From NCBI GenBank assembly GCA_046260765.1, contig JBHEOO010000002.1, forward strand, positions 1 to 64,000: a stretch of DNA of 64,000 nucleotides, read 5' to 3'. Positions 17,122 through 25,444 of the stretch are shown here, piece after piece (the first letter of the stretch is position 1; each line of letters opens with the position of its first letter). The notes below the pieces were generated by a model that did no database searches, was not told where the DNA came from, and saw only the letters and a list, made by a program, of their open reading frames with translations. Origin of the DNA: Chromatocurvus sp046260765. GTDB taxonomy: Bacteria; Pseudomonadota; Gammaproteobacteria; Pseudomonadales; Halieaceae. A program made the position numbers and the translations under genes.

Positions 17122-17823
17122 TTACTGCCGCAGGAAAGCCAGTATCCAGCGCCCGATACGCTCTGTCTCCGGCTGTTCGCTGAGGGAGTCCATCCCCGCC
17201 TGATAGGTGTCCTCGCCGATGATTTCGCGCCGTAGCTGCATGATTTCGCGGGCATACCCGGGCACAAATTCGGGATGTCCCTGAAAGGTGAGGATGTGGT
17301 CACCGATCTGGCATACCGCGTTCTCACAGAAATCGCTGCCCGCCAGCACATCCGTTCCAGGCGCTACGCGCTCCACCTGATCCTGGTGACTGACCAGTAT
17401 CCGGAAATGCGCATCCCCATCGTCAAACCAGTCCGGATTGCCGTAAACCCGGTGGCGGTGCAGCCCCACGCCCCAGCCACGATGTGACTTGCGTGTCTCG
17501 CCGCCCAGGGCATGGGCAATCATCTGGTGACCAAAGCAGATGCCGATCATCTTCTTGTGTCGCGCGTGCACTTTCCGCACGAATTCTGCCAGACGATGAA
17601 TCCATGGCTCATCGTCATAGACACTGAATTTGCTGCCGGTAATCAGGTAGGCATCCACCTCGTCGATATCCTCGGGATACTCCTCCCGCTCCACGTGGTA
17701 CACCCGGAACTTCAGCGAGGCATCGAGCCCACCGAGCAGCTGTATGAACATGTCCGGATACTCGCCAAAGCGGGGCGACCACTCCGGCCGCACAGTATCG
17801 GTGCGCAGAATGCCAAGTTTCAT
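17122..17823 (-). CDS. Class I glutamine amidotransferase-like protein
   Basis: A stand-alone 233-residue class I amidotransferase domain of the YfeJ/GuaA-like type. The nucleophile elbow is IGICFGHQMIAHAL, and the His-Glu of the triad is in FQGHPEFVPGYA. The early motif LITGSKFSVYDDEPWIHRL is typical of GMP-synthase-like GATase proteins without a synthetase domain. It may hydrolyse glutamine or a gamma-glutamyl compound; the acceptor partner is not adjacent. It converges with the flavoprotein gene and lies just downstream of the yceI-like gene on the same strand. Confidence 0.85.
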   Translation of the reverse strand: MKLGILRTDTVRPEWSPRFGEYPDMFIQLLGGLDASLKFRVYHVEREEYPEDIDEVDAYLITGSKFSVYDDEPWIHRLAEFVRKVHARHKKMIGICFGHQMIAHALGGETRKSHRGWGVGLHRHRVYGNPDWFDDGDAHFRILVSHQDQVERVAPGTDVLAGSDFCENAVCQIGDHILTFQGHPEFVPGYAREIMQLRREIIGEDTYQAGMDSLSEQPETERIGRWILAFLRQ

Positions 17824-17849
17824 CTGCAGCAGATTGCCGCGAGCTGGAA

Positions 17850-18446
17850 TCAGGCGGGACCGAAGACCAAATAGGCAGAGACAGGCACCGAGGTACTGAT
17901 GGAGGCCAGCCCGGCGATCTCTTTCAAGGCTGTCACGCCGGCACCCAGGTCAAAATCACCGACATCCACCACAATCGGCTCGCGCGTTGTCACATGAAGA
18001 CGGCCATCCTCTGCGATCGTGACCAGCACGGCGGCATCGTAAGTTGCACTGCTGCCATGCAGCTCCACCGTCAAGGGCACAGTCACTGCAGTCGGCCTTT
18101 TCCTCGCCTGTTCGATGACGTCGGCAGCAACGCTGGTTGTGATATTTGCAGAGGGAAAGTCAGCCGTTTCAAAAAGCATTTCCCGCATGCGCTCGTTGCG
18201 GATGGGGATTGCCGTCTCGACGCTGTCAAGATCAATCCCGACCTGCGCGCTGCCGTCATCACCGACGAAGCCCACCAGCGATGTAAAGGTATGCGATTCG
18301 CCGACCGACGCATTCTTCACTGAAATAAAGCTCAAGCGCGAGCGTTCGCTGTCGAGCTCCCACTGAGCACTGGCTGCGCCGCTAAAAAAAACCAGCGCGA
18401 CGCCCAGACATGCCGTCAGCCACCTGTAGTATGCCGTCGCCTTCAT
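17850..18446 (-). CDS. YceI family periplasmic protein
   Basis: A 198-residue protein with a clear Sec signal peptide (to about SGAASAQ) followed by the YceI lipocalin-like barrel: WELDSERSRLSFISVKNASVGESHTF, IDLDSVETAIPIRNERMREMLFET and VTVPLTVELHG. The family binds isoprenoid lipids such as polyprenyl pyrophosphates or quinones in the periplasm. ATG 18446 has AGGAG 9 nt upstream, so the longer open frame was rejected. It sits between parE and the amidotransferase on the same strand. Confidence 0.88.
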   Translation of the reverse strand: MKATAYYRWLTACLGVALVFFSGAASAQWELDSERSRLSFISVKNASVGESHTFTSLVGFVGDDGSAQVGIDLDSVETAIPIRNERMREMLFETADFPSANITTSVAADVIEQARKRPTAVTVPLTVELHGSSATYDAAVLVTIAEDGRLHVTTREPIVVDVGDFDLGAGVTALKEIAGLASISTSVPVSAYLVFGPA

Positions 18447-18561
18447 TGTCCGTTTCTCCTGTTGTATGAAGCGGAAAGTATATGCTGCAGAGAGTGTCTG
18501 CAGCGAAAAACCGCGTCGCCAGTGCTTAAAATGCGCGTCGTTGTATGCAGCAGCCTCGACA

Positions 18562-20451
18562 TCAGGCAAGCACCTCGGCGAGGTCACCCTTGGACTCCAG
18601 CCAGGACTTGCGATCGCCCGACCGTTTCTTCGCCAGCAGCATGTCCAACATCTTACTGGTCCCGTCGTCGGCATCCAACACAAGGCGTACCAGACGGCGG
18701 GTGTCCGGTGCCATGGTGGTTTCACGCAACTGCAGCGGATTCATCTCACCCAGGCCCTTGAAACGCTGCACGTTGACCTTGCCGCGCTTCTTCTCTGCCT
18801 CGATACGCGCCAGCACGCCCTGCTTCTCGCTCTCGTCCAGAGCGTAGAATACCTCCTTGCCGACATCGATACGATACAGCGGCGGCATGGCCACGAACAC
18901 ATGGCCGGCATTGACCAGCGGCCGGAAATGGCGCACAAACAGCGCGCAGACCAGCGTGGCAATGTGCAGCCCGTCGGAATCCGCATCCGCGAGGATACAG
19001 ACTTTGCCATAGCGCAGGCCGCTGAGGTCATCGCTGCCCGGATCTATACCCAATGCTATGGAGATATTGTGGACTTCCTGAGAGGCCAGCACCTCCTGTG
19101 AGTCCACTTCCCAGGTGTTCAGGATCTTGCCGCGCAGCGGGAGAATCGCCTGGAACTCCCGGTCCCGCGCCTGCTTGGCCGAACCACCGGCAGAGTCGCC
19201 CTCCACCAGGAACAGCTCGGAGCGCGCCGGATCCTCACCGGAGCAGTCCGCGAGCTTACCCGGAAGAGCCGGGCCCGCGCTGATTTTCTTGCGCGCCACT
19301 TTTTTTGATGAGCGCAGGCGTCGCTGGGCGGTGTTGATGCAAAGCTCGGCGAGGCGCTCGGCGTCTCCCGTGTGCTGGTTCAGCCAGAGGCTGAAGGCGT
19401 CCTTGGCGATGCCGGCAATAAAGCCCGCGGCCTCACGCGACGATAGCCGCTCCTTGGTCTGCCCCGAAAACTGTGGATCGCCCAGCTTGGCGGACAGCAC
19501 GTAGCAGCAGCGCTCCCAGATATCCTCGGGTGTCAGCTTCACGCCCCGGGGCAGAAGATTGCGTAACTCACAGAAGTCGCGCATCGCTTCCAGCAGTCCG
19601 CTGCGCAGGCCGTTGACGTGGGTGCCGCCCTGGGCAGTGGGAATCAGATTGACGTAGGACTCGGCCACCAGCTCGCCGCCCTCGGGCAGCCACTGTACGG
19701 CCCAGTCCACCGCGGCATCCGCGCCACTGAAGGATCCGGTGAAGGGCTCTTCCGGCACGCAGGGAAAACCGCGGGTGGCGTCGGCGAGGTAGTCGGTCAG
19801 GCCATCCTCGTAAAACCACTCTTCGCTCTCGCCCTTTTTTTCATCGGTAAAACGCACACGCAGGCCGGGGCAGAGTACTGCCTTGGCGCGCAGCACGTGC
19901 ACCAGCCGCGGCACGGAGAAGTTGATGGAATCAAAATACTGAGGGTCGGGCAGGAAGCGCAGACTGGTGCCGGTGTTGCGTCTACCACAGGTATCGACCA
20001 CCTCGAGATCACTGACCTTGTGACCACCGGCAAACTGCATGCGGTAGACACTGCCATCGCGGCGCACCGTTACCGTCAGCTGCTGTGACAGCGCGTTCAC
20101 CACGGAAACACCAACGCCATGCAGACCGCCGCTGAAGGCATAGCTTTTTGAGGAAAACTTGCCACCTGCATGCAGCGTCGACAGGATGACCTCCACTCCG
20201 GGCCGACCTTCTCCCGTGTGCAGGTCCACAGGCATGCCACGACCGTTATCGGTCACGGTGACACCGCCGTCGGCGTGCAGAATCAGATCGATTTCGCTGG
20301 CGTGGCCGGCCAGCGCCTCATCCACGCTATTGTCGATCACCTCCTGCGCCAGGTGGTTGGGGCGGCTGGTATCGGTATACATCCCCGGCCGCTTGCGCAC
20401 CGGATCCAGTCCCGTCAGGACTTCAATGTCTTGCGCTGTGTAGTCGCTCAT
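18562..20451 (-). CDS. parE: DNA topoisomerase IV subunit B (ParE)
   Basis: The ATPase subunit of topoisomerase IV, 629 residues, which decatenates daughter chromosomes with ParC. The GHKL ATPase region shows VIDNSVDEALAGHA, VTDNGRGMPVD and SGGLHGVGVSVVNALS; the Toprim region has ELFLVEGDSAGGSAKQARDREFQAILPLRGKILN and ILADADSDGLHIATL. ParE rather than GyrB is supported by overall length and by location beside cpdA and yqiB, as in E. coli. The ParC gene is not in the window. Confidence 0.95.
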   Translation of the reverse strand: MSDYTAQDIEVLTGLDPVRKRPGMYTDTSRPNHLAQEVIDNSVDEALAGHASEIDLILHADGGVTVTDNGRGMPVDLHTGEGRPGVEVILSTLHAGGKFSSKSYAFSGGLHGVGVSVVNALSQQLTVTVRRDGSVYRMQFAGGHKVSDLEVVDTCGRRNTGTSLRFLPDPQYFDSINFSVPRLVHVLRAKAVLCPGLRVRFTDEKKGESEEWFYEDGLTDYLADATRGFPCVPEEPFTGSFSGADAAVDWAVQWLPEGGELVAESYVNLIPTAQGGTHVNGLRSGLLEAMRDFCELRNLLPRGVKLTPEDIWERCCYVLSAKLGDPQFSGQTKERLSSREAAGFIAGIAKDAFSLWLNQHTGDAERLAELCINTAQRRLRSSKKVARKKISAGPALPGKLADCSGEDPARSELFLVEGDSAGGSAKQARDREFQAILPLRGKILNTWEVDSQEVLASQEVHNISIALGIDPGSDDLSGLRYGKVCILADADSDGLHIATLVCALFVRHFRPLVNAGHVFVAMPPLYRIDVGKEVFYALDESEKQGVLARIEAEKKRGKVNVQRFKGLGEMNPLQLRETTMAPDTRRLVRLVLDADDGTSKMLDMLLAKKRSGDRKSWLESKGDLAEVLA

Positions 20452-20485
20452 ACTCTGGTCATTTTTGGAGAATTACAGGTAGCCG

Positions 20486-21313
20486 TTAAAGGTAGCCGTT
20501 AGAGCCGAGATCGACCTCAAAGGTGACGTCGCGGACGCGGGAGACGTCGCTGCGCACGCGTCCATCCGCGTGTAGTTCCAGCCAGCGGTACCCCGGTGCG
20601 CAGTCGTCCAGGGAAAAATTGCGCTGCCCGGGACGGAACTGTATGCAGGTGGACGGTGTACTCATCAGGCGCAGTGCTCCGCGCAGGCTCTCGTACTGCT
20701 GGTGAACATGACCCCAGATGACGGCTTTTACCGCGGGAAACGCATCGAGAATGCTGAAAAAAGCCGCCGCATCGTCGACCTTTTGCTGGTCCAGCCAGGT
20801 GCAGCCGATCGGTACCGGCTGATGATGCAGACAGATAAGGCTGTGCAGGCCATCTGCACAACCCGCTGCGAGAAGCGTCTCAAGCCGGGCAAGCTCCTCG
20901 TCGCCGAGGTGGCCGCCGACCTGGCCCGGCAACTGTGAATCGAGAAGCACAATCTGCCAGCGGCCGATGCGTACTTCGCCGGGAAGCCGGTCATCGCCTG
21001 CAATCGCGGTCATCAGGCCCCGATCATCATGGTTTCCCGGGAGCCAGACATGCTCTGTTCCAAGCTGTGCGAAGTAATCGAGCAGCCGCTCATAGGCTCC
21101 CTGCTCGCCGTGATTGGACAGATCGCCGGTGCCCAGCACCAGATCAATCACAGGCTGTTCGCTGCGAACCAGGTCGAGCACTGTCTGCAGTGAGCGATCC
21201 GTGTCCATGCCGAGTAGCTTGCCGTTGCCCTCGCCCTGCAAATGCGTATCGGTAATCTGGACGAGGCGCACGACATCACCGCTGTGCCCGAGCTCTTTTG
21301 TCCGACAGGACAT
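20486..21313 (-). CDS. cpdA: 3',5'-cyclic AMP phosphodiesterase (CpdA)
   Basis: A 275-residue class III cyclic-nucleotide phosphodiesterase that lowers cAMP. The metallophosphoesterase motifs are in order: VQITDTHL (D-x-H), LGTGDLSNHG (GD), LPGNHDDR (GNHD), LICLHHQPVPIG and IWGHVHQQYE (GHxH). ATG 21313 is preferred over an in-frame GTG at 21322. It sits between yqiB and parE as in E. coli, though yqiA is absent. A class III cyclase lies about 6 kb away, so both cAMP synthesis and breakdown are encoded nearby. Confidence 0.92.
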   Translation of the reverse strand: MSCRTKELGHSGDVVRLVQITDTHLQGEGNGKLLGMDTDRSLQTVLDLVRSEQPVIDLVLGTGDLSNHGEQGAYERLLDYFAQLGTEHVWLPGNHDDRGLMTAIAGDDRLPGEVRIGRWQIVLLDSQLPGQVGGHLGDEELARLETLLAAGCADGLHSLICLHHQPVPIGCTWLDQQKVDDAAAFFSILDAFPAVKAVIWGHVHQQYESLRGALRLMSTPSTCIQFRPGQRNFSLDDCAPGYRWLELHADGRVRSDVSRVRDVTFEVDLGSNGYL

Positions 21314-21327
21314 GGTGGTCACCCGCT

Positions 21328-21774
21328 TTATACCTGGGGTGTTCGGCGCAGGTTGTCGGGCAGACTCGCAAGGCCGTTGGCCAGGCAGTGCTCCAGCCAG
21401 TCTGCAAGAAATCGGTTCTGCTGACTTTTCTCGTCCTGCTGATGCATCGCCGGATTCGGGTAGGCGTAGCGTGCCTGCACAGTGCCGCTTGCCTGGAACG
21501 AACCGACCTCGAGCATTGCCGCATCGTGATAGGCCCGAACTTCCATCTGCAGCGGCGCCAGCCAGGCCTGGGCCAGCGGGCGCGAGGCTATGCGGAATAT
21601 GGTGGTGTAGCGACTGCGCTCGATCACGTCGATCGATACGCGCTCGTCGAGCAGCGCGAACTCAGTACGGTTTCTCACTTCGTAGGCGGGAAACACACGC
21701 ATCATGCGGGCGTAATTCGCCTCGCAGACCGCATGCAATCCGGTCAGGTCCACAGTGTAACGCTGTCTATGCAT
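21328..21774 (-). CDS. yqiB: DUF1249 protein (YqiB)
   Basis: A 148-residue DUF1249 protein. Recognisable family stretches are LTGLHAVCEANYARMMRVFPAY and the downstream VEVRAYHDAAMLEV, with a conserved NRFLADWLEHCLANG near the end. Function is unknown. It is 14 nt upstream of cpdA in the order found in E. coli (yqiB-cpdA-parE) and is divergent from tolC; nudF, which lies between tolC and yqiB in E. coli, is not here. ATG 21774 begins the conserved part; no strong Shine-Dalgarno is seen. Confidence 0.85.
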   Translation of the reverse strand: MHRQRYTVDLTGLHAVCEANYARMMRVFPAYEVRNRTEFALLDERVSIDVIERSRYTTIFRIASRPLAQAWLAPLQMEVRAYHDAAMLEVGSFQASGTVQARYAYPNPAMHQQDEKSQQNRFLADWLEHCLANGLASLPDNLRRTPQV

Positions 21775-21894
21775 AATGAGTGCAGATGTTGCTCTCTCCC
21801 GATACAGGCCGCAGAAGTGTAACACCTGTCAGGGGCAAGGCCAGCGACAGCCCCGCTTTTGTTAATTGCTGCACATGCGCGGCATGGCGGGGCC

Positions 21895-21903
21895 TGCTAC
21901 ACT
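21895..21903 (+). promoter_or_regulatory. Extended -10 promoter element for tolC
   Basis: TGCTACACT is an extended -10 (TGn plus TACACT) located about 40 bases before the tolC ATG in the yqiB-tolC divergent gap. No convincing -35 is seen at 17 bp, which is tolerable for an extended -10 promoter. Confidence 0.4.
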
Positions 21904-21943
21904 CCGATTCCAGTATTTTCAGAACTCACAGGACGCACTTCCG

Positions 21944-23359
21944 ATGCTTATCCGCACGGCGATCTTTCTTTTTTTGGGGCTGGCGTGTTTTACCCTGACA
22001 GCACGCGCAGATTCGTTGCGAGACATCTATGAAACGGCGCTTGAGAACGACGCCCAGCTGCGCTCCGAGCAGGCGCAGTACCGAGCCACACTGGAAACCG
22101 AGAAGTCGGCACTATCCGCCCTGCTTCCACAACTATCAGGCACTTACGAACTTACCAACAACGAGCGGATAGCCCAGCAGGAAAACTTTTCGGTCGATCG
22201 GGAGACCGGGAACGTCGGCGTCATCGATACCGTAACCACGGTGAACACGGACGCGAACGGCTATACCTTTTCACTGCAGCAGGCCATTTTTGATTTACCC
22301 GCCTGGTTCATATTCCAGTCCGGCAAGGAAATCACGCGACAGGCGGAAGCGACGTTTGCCGCCAATCAGCAGAATCTCATCCTGAGGGTGGTTGAGGCCT
22401 ATCTTGCCGTTCTTCGCGCGCAGGACAATCTTGAAGCCACGAAAGCACAGGAGCGCGCGTTTGAGCGCCAGCTGGAGCAGACCCGGCAGCGCTTCGAGGT
22501 GGGTCTGATCGCCATTACCGACGTGCACGAGGCAGAGGCGGCCTATGATCTGGCGCAGGTCAATCGGATTGTCGATGAAAACAACGTTGACGTGGCGCTG
22601 GAGCGGCTGTCCGTTCTCACCGGACGCCAGCACAGCAATCTGGATGTTCTTGACGAGGATTTCGACATCAAGAAACCCGAGCCGCTCGATCGCTCGGCGT
22701 GGGTCGAGTTCGCCCTGGCCAACAACTTCAACCTGAAGGCCGCCAAATATGCCGAGGAAGCGGCGCGCCAGAGCGCACGGGCCAGTCAGATGGCGCATGC
22801 GCCCACACTGCGCGGGCGCGCCAACTACTCAGACACCGAAACAACCGGTTCACTGACACGGGTACCCGCCACCCCCTTCGACGCCTCGCCGGACAGCCAG
22901 GTAGAAAACACCTCGTTTGGACTGGTTCTGGAAGTACCGCTATTCTCCGGCGGCGCTGTCAGCGCCGAAAGACGTCGCGCCGCTCAGGAATTTATCGGGG
23001 CACGCGAGGAGCGCATCAACCTGTCGCGCAACACAGTGACCAACGCACGCTCTCTACACATGACGGTCCTGAGCGACGTGGCGCGGGTTGCCGCCCGGCG
23101 ACAGAGCATCGTCTCCTCCCAGAGCGCACTCGACGCCACCCAGGCGGGCTATGAAGTGGGTACGCGGAACATTGTTGACGTTCTCAACGCGCAGAATACG
23201 CTGTTTGCGGCGCAGCGGGACTACGCCAATTCCCGCTATGACTACGTGCTCAACATGCTGCGCCTGAAAGAGCAGGCCGGGCTGCTGAGTCCGGAAGATA
23301 TCTACGCCCTGGACAGCGCACTGGAACGGCCGCCCGCGCCCACCGCGTCAGGTAATTAG
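21944..23359 (+). CDS. tolC: TolC family outer-membrane channel protein
   Basis: A 471-residue outer-membrane efflux duct subunit. A signal peptide (MLIRTAIFLFLGLACF...ARA) is followed by DSLRDIYETALENDAQLRSEQAQYRATLETEKSALSALLPQLS, typical TolC coil, then two outer-membrane-efflux repeats, the second with LVLEVPLFSGGAVSAERRRA and the NIVDVLNAQNTLFAAQRDYANSRYDYVLNML signature. It pairs with inner-membrane pumps or type I exporters. Location next to yqiB-cpdA-parE matches E. coli tolC rather than an operon-linked efflux OprM. ATG 21944 follows AGGA. The stop codon overlaps that of convergent waaA. Confidence 0.92.
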   Translation: MLIRTAIFLFLGLACFTLTARADSLRDIYETALENDAQLRSEQAQYRATLETEKSALSALLPQLSGTYELTNNERIAQQENFSVDRETGNVGVIDTVTTVNTDANGYTFSLQQAIFDLPAWFIFQSGKEITRQAEATFAANQQNLILRVVEAYLAVLRAQDNLEATKAQERAFERQLEQTRQRFEVGLIAITDVHEAEAAYDLAQVNRIVDENNVDVALERLSVLTGRQHSNLDVLDEDFDIKKPEPLDRSAWVEFALANNFNLKAAKYAEEAARQSARASQMAHAPTLRGRANYSDTETTGSLTRVPATPFDASPDSQVENTSFGLVLEVPLFSGGAVSAERRRAAQEFIGAREERINLSRNTVTNARSLHMTVLSDVARVAARRQSIVSSQSALDATQAGYEVGTRNIVDVLNAQNTLFAAQRDYANSRYDYVLNMLRLKEQAGLLSPEDIYALDSALERPPAPTASGN

Positions 23360-24705
23360 ACTTTTTCCTGCCGCGCCAGCAGTCGCCGTGCCTGAGCTTC
23401 AATACGCGCCCGGGCACCGCGATTTGCCGCCACCGCCCGTAAGCCTGACTCTCCCATCTCCCGCCGCCGGGGATCATCCGCGGCCAGCTCGCAAAGCACA
23501 TCGGCAAGCTCTGCCGCATCGGCCACCAGCGCAAGCGCGCCGCCGGCCAGCAGCAGATCCCGCACCGCCGTGAAGTTGAACAGCGATTCCCCGGACAATA
23601 CCGGCACGCCCAGCGCCGCAGGTTCCAGCAGGTTGTGTCCACCATGGGGCACCAGGCTGCCGCCGACAAAGGCGACATCCGCGGCGCCGAGCAGCAGCAG
23701 AAGCTCACCGACGGTATCACCCACCACCACCGCGGTATCCGCGCCCGGCGATTCACCTAGGCTGCGGCGACAGGTCGCCCAGCCGGCCGCAGTGCACAGC
23801 GCGTGAACCGCATCGAATCGTTCGGGGTGCCTGGGCACCAGTAGCAGCAGGGCATCCGGCTCCTGCCGGCGAAGCGCCGCAAAGGCGGACAGGGCGGCCT
23901 CGTCCTCTCCTGCATGGGTACTCACCGCAGCAAACACAAAACGCCCACTGCAGTGCCACGCCGCCACCAGCGCACGGATTTGCTCGGGCAGGCTGCCGCC
24001 GACATCCAGATCAAACTTGATATTGCCGCACACGCTGAGGCGATCAGCAGGCACGCCCAGAGCAGCGAAACGGGTGGCATCGTCCTGCGACTGACAGGCC
24101 ACATGGCTGACAGATGCCAGCATCTCGCGGCCGAAGCGCCCCAGCCGGGCATAGCCGCGAAAGGAGCGCTCGGACAGACGGGCATTGGCGAGCAGTACCG
24201 GACATTGTCTGCGCCGACAGTAATGCAGCAGGTTGGGCCACAGCTCGGTCTCGATCAGCAGTAGAAGCCGGGGCTGGTACCGGGTGAGGAAGCGACCGAC
24301 GGCGCCAGGCGTATCCAGTGGCGCGTAGACATGCAGCACCCGCTCGCCAAACAGGGCACGCACCTGTCGCGAGCCTGTGGGCGTCGTCGTGGTCACCAGC
24401 ACGGGTGTGCAGGAAAATTCTGCGAGCAGGAACTCCACCAGCGGTCGCGCGGCGAGCGTTTCGCCGAGGGAGACGGCATGCAGCCAGATGACAGGACCCG
24501 TGCCGGAGTGCGTGTCGGGGTGCGAGGCGGAGTGCGAGGCGCAGCGCTTGCCGGCAGGAGCGAATCCGAGGCGCTCGCCCCAGCGCTGCCGATACGCCGG
24601 GGTCGCCAGAGAGCGCCACAGCAGACGCAGAAACACCAGCGGCAGAAGCAGACGGAACACCGCACTGTACACGTGACGTACAACATGGCGCATAACATGG
24701 CGCAT
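23356..24705 (-). CDS. waaA: 3-deoxy-D-manno-octulosonic acid transferase (Kdo transferase)
   Basis: Adds Kdo to lipid IVA in LPS biosynthesis at the inner membrane. Family motifs are IWLHAVSLGETLAARPL, VLVTTTTPTGSRQV, LLLLIETELWPNLLHYC, VLLANARLSERSF, NIKFDLDV and FVGGSLVPHGGHNLLEPAALGVPVL. An N-terminal membrane anchor (AVFRLLLPLVFLRLLW) is present. Two oddities: the start region contains a triple (M/V)RHV repeat from 12-bp DNA repeats, and a 12-bp triplicate (24505-24540) inserts ASHS-ASHP-DTHS-like residues between the anchor and catalytic core. The start is uncertain (24741, 24705 or 24693). It shares overlapping stop codons with tolC. Confidence 0.92.
   Translation of the reverse strand: MRHVMRHVVRHVYSAVFRLLLPLVFLRLLWRSLATPAYRQRWGERLGFAPAGKRCASHSASHPDTHSGTGPVIWLHAVSLGETLAARPLVEFLLAEFSCTPVLVTTTTPTGSRQVRALFGERVLHVYAPLDTPGAVGRFLTRYQPRLLLLIETELWPNLLHYCRRRQCPVLLANARLSERSFRGYARLGRFGREMLASVSHVACQSQDDATRFAALGVPADRLSVCGNIKFDLDVGGSLPEQIRALVAAWHCSGRFVFAAVSTHAGEDEAALSAFAALRRQEPDALLLLVPRHPERFDAVHALCTAAGWATCRRSLGESPGADTAVVVGDTVGELLLLLGAADVAFVGGSLVPHGGHNLLEPAALGVPVLSGESLFNFTAVRDLLLAGGALALVADAAELADVLCELAADDPRRREMGESGLRAVAANRGARARIEAQARRLLARQEKV
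24505..24540 (-). repeat. 12-bp tandem triplicate inside waaA
   Basis: Three consecutive units GGAGTGCGTGTC, GGGGTGCGAGGC and GGAGTGCGAGGC on the plus strand encode DTHS, ASHP and ASHS on the waaA strand. The period is a multiple of three, so copy-number change would keep the frame. A second 12-bp repeat (AACATGGCGCAT twice, about 24682-24705) lies at the gene start. Confidence 0.75.
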
Positions 24706-24821
24706 GGAGAGGACCGGAAAACAAGGTAGGGCCTCCAGCATAACGACGCGCCAACGCGCTTGCCAGCATTCCCGAAAGGCGCTAGCGTGCGCCGCTTTCC
24801 GGACAGCCAGTGGACTGCAAG

Positions 24822-25439
24822 ATGCCCCTAGAACTGCCCATACCTGTAGACAGCGTCAAAGGCTTCCTGTCGGCTGAAGAGGGCGAGGCTCTGTACCACC
24901 ATGGACGAATAGCCTGCGCGCGCGGGCCGCTGCTGGAAATCGGCAGCTACTGCGGCCGCTCCACACTGTATCTTGCCCTGGCCTGCCGCGACGCAGGTGG
25001 CCACGTGTTTGCCGTGGATCACCACCGCGGATCGGAAGAACACCAGCCCGGCGAAATGTTTCACGACAGCGCACTGCTCGACCCGCGCACCGGCCAGCTG
25101 GATACGTTCCATGAATTTCGCAGCAATCTGTTGCGCGCGGGCCTCGAGGACTTTGTTATCCCTGTGGTTGCCCCGGCCGAGCGCTTCGCTGCCTGCTTCC
25201 AGGGAACGCTGGGGCTCGTTTTCATCGACGGAGGCCACAGCCTCGACGCAGCGCTGGCCGATTATCGGGCCTGGTCAACCCGGCTCGCCGCCAGTGGACT
25301 CCTCGCCATTCACGATGTCTATCCAGATGCCGCGCAGGGCGGCCAGGCACCGATCACCGTCTACCGGCTGGCGCTGGCTTCAGGGCTGTTCGAGTGTGTT
25401 GACAGCGCCGGCAGCCTGCGCGTGCTACGAAGAAGGTGA
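24822..25439 (+). CDS. Class I SAM-dependent methyltransferase
   Basis: A 205-residue methyltransferase (Methyltransf_24-like). The SAM-binding motif is LLEIGSYCGRSTLYLALAC, followed by HVFAVDHHRGS (acidic loop) and LVFIDGGHSLDAALADYRAW, the aspartate-rich region typical of O-methyltransferase-like and FkbM-adjacent families. The acceptor is unknown; its position between waaA and a glycosylation cassette suggests a surface glycan or lipid. ATG 24822 is used; an in-frame GTG 12 nt upstream is possible. It converges on the toroid gene. Confidence 0.8.
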   Translation: MPLELPIPVDSVKGFLSAEEGEALYHHGRIACARGPLLEIGSYCGRSTLYLALACRDAGGHVFAVDHHRGSEEHQPGEMFHDSALLDPRTGQLDTFHEFRSNLLRAGLEDFVIPVVAPAERFAACFQGTLGLVFIDGGHSLDAALADYRAWSTRLAASGLLAIHDVYPDAAQGGQAPITVYRLALASGLFECVDSAGSLRVLRRR

Positions 25440-25444
25440 CAGCG

